Source: Photobacterium aquae
GTDB lineage: Bacteria; Pseudomonadota; Gammaproteobacteria; Enterobacterales; Vibrionaceae
DNA length: 64,000 nt
Reading direction: 5' to 3'
Assembly: GCF_001029445.1 (NCBI RefSeq)
Contig: NZ_LDOT01000011.1
Coordinates: 122,016-186,015, forward strand
Below, piece by piece: positions 63,669 through 64,000 of the stretch (position 1 is the stretch's first letter; each line of letters starts with the position of its first letter). Below the pieces are notes generated by a model, which saw nothing but the letters and a program-made list of their open reading frames with translations, was not told the origin of the DNA and ran no database searches. The position numbers and the translations under genes were made by a program.

Positions 63669-64000
63669 ATGTCTTCTCGTAAAGAACTTGCGAATGCAAT
63701 CCGTGCCCTGAGCATGGACGGTGTACAACAAGCAAACTCTGGCCACCCAGGCGCCCCTATGGGTATGGCTGATATTGCCGAAGTCCTATGGCGCGGCCAC
63801 ATGAACCACAACCCGCAGAACCCTGCGTGGGCAGACCGCGACCGCTTCGTGCTGTCGAACGGCCACGGTTCAATGCTGATTTACTCTCTGCTTCACCTGA
63901 CTGGCTACGATCTGTCTATCGATGATCTGAAGAACTTCCGCCAGCTGCATTCCAAAACGCCTGGCCACCCAGAATACGGTTACGCACCGGGTGTTGAGAC
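63669..64000 (+). CDS. tktA: Transketolase, N-terminal part (3' truncated by window)
   Basis: The first 110 codons of a thiamine-diphosphate transketolase of the pentose phosphate pathway. [41 protein letters not shown] and [25 protein letters not shown] are the classic N-terminus, with the cofactor-site histidines of SGHPG and NGHGS. CTGGAG lies seven bases before the ATG. It is divergent from metK and runs off the window. Confidence 0.97.
   Translation, partial: MSSRKELANAIRALSMDGVQQANSGHPGAPMGMADIAEVLWRGHMNHNPQNPAWADRDRFVLSNGHGSMLIYSLLHLTGYDLSIDDLKNFRQLHSKTPGHPEYGYAPGVE

Overview
The window is a gene-dense stretch of a gammaproteobacterial chromosome with no phage, IS element or CRISPR array that I can see. 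The gene order and protein sequences point to the family Vibrionaceae: a LuxR/HapR/LitR quorum-sensing regulator with the family's N-terminal sequence, an fbpABC iron transporter, hpt-can-yadGH-panCB-folK-pcnB-gluQ-dksA-sfsA-thpR-hrpB-mrcB, and mltC-yggX-mutY-trmB through pilTU to metK. The GC-rich coding and overall protein character fit Photobacterium or a close relative, but the genus is inference.

Layout. 1-8.4 kb: the end of an outer-membrane patatin-like protein, aconitase B, a DoxX protein, a glycerate utilisation unit (sdaR-gntP-glxK) and yacL. 8.4-10.2 kb: glnK-amtB behind a sigma-54 promoter, with an NtrC-type palindrome lying inside the yacL terminator. 10.2-14.2 kb: a Fur-controlled ferric iron ABC transporter (fbpABC). 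14.2-31.1 kb: litR, hpt, carbonic anhydrase, the YadGH exporter, pantothenate and folate genes, poly(A) polymerase, GluQ, DksA, SfsA, ThpR, HrpB, PBP1b and an HD-GYP phosphodiesterase.

31.3-45.0 kb is the accessory part. Two tRNA arrays lie on the minus strand (nine and eight genes). Both are made only of Thr(UGU), Asn(GUU) and Phe(GAA) tRNAs, and both start from near-identical promoters. Between them are a glutathione transferase, a chemoreceptor and a five-gene plus-strand unit with a Fur-type operator. That unit encodes an exported prolyl oligopeptidase, a haem/haemoprotein-type TonB receptor, a secreted HEXXH metalloprotease with a P domain and a GlyGly-CTERM tail, a lipoprotein and a secreted protein, the last two both with DUF1566/Lcl-type domains. 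I read it as an iron-starvation system that digests host or environmental protein and imports the released cofactor. It is the best candidate here for an undescribed system.

45.1-64 kb returns to conserved core: mltC, yggX, mutY, trmB, glutaminase, hemW-rdgB, yggUT, proC, yggS, the twitching ATPases pilT and pilU, ruvX-yqgE-gshB-rsmE, a secreted HNH nuclease in the place where endA/dns sits in relatives, sprT, metK with MetJ boxes, and the start of transketolase.

Regulatory logic visible in the DNA links nutrient signals to their genes: NtrC/sigma-54 for ammonium, Fur for iron, MetJ for methionine, a probable SdaR operator for glycerate, and a possible Qrr small-RNA site on litR.
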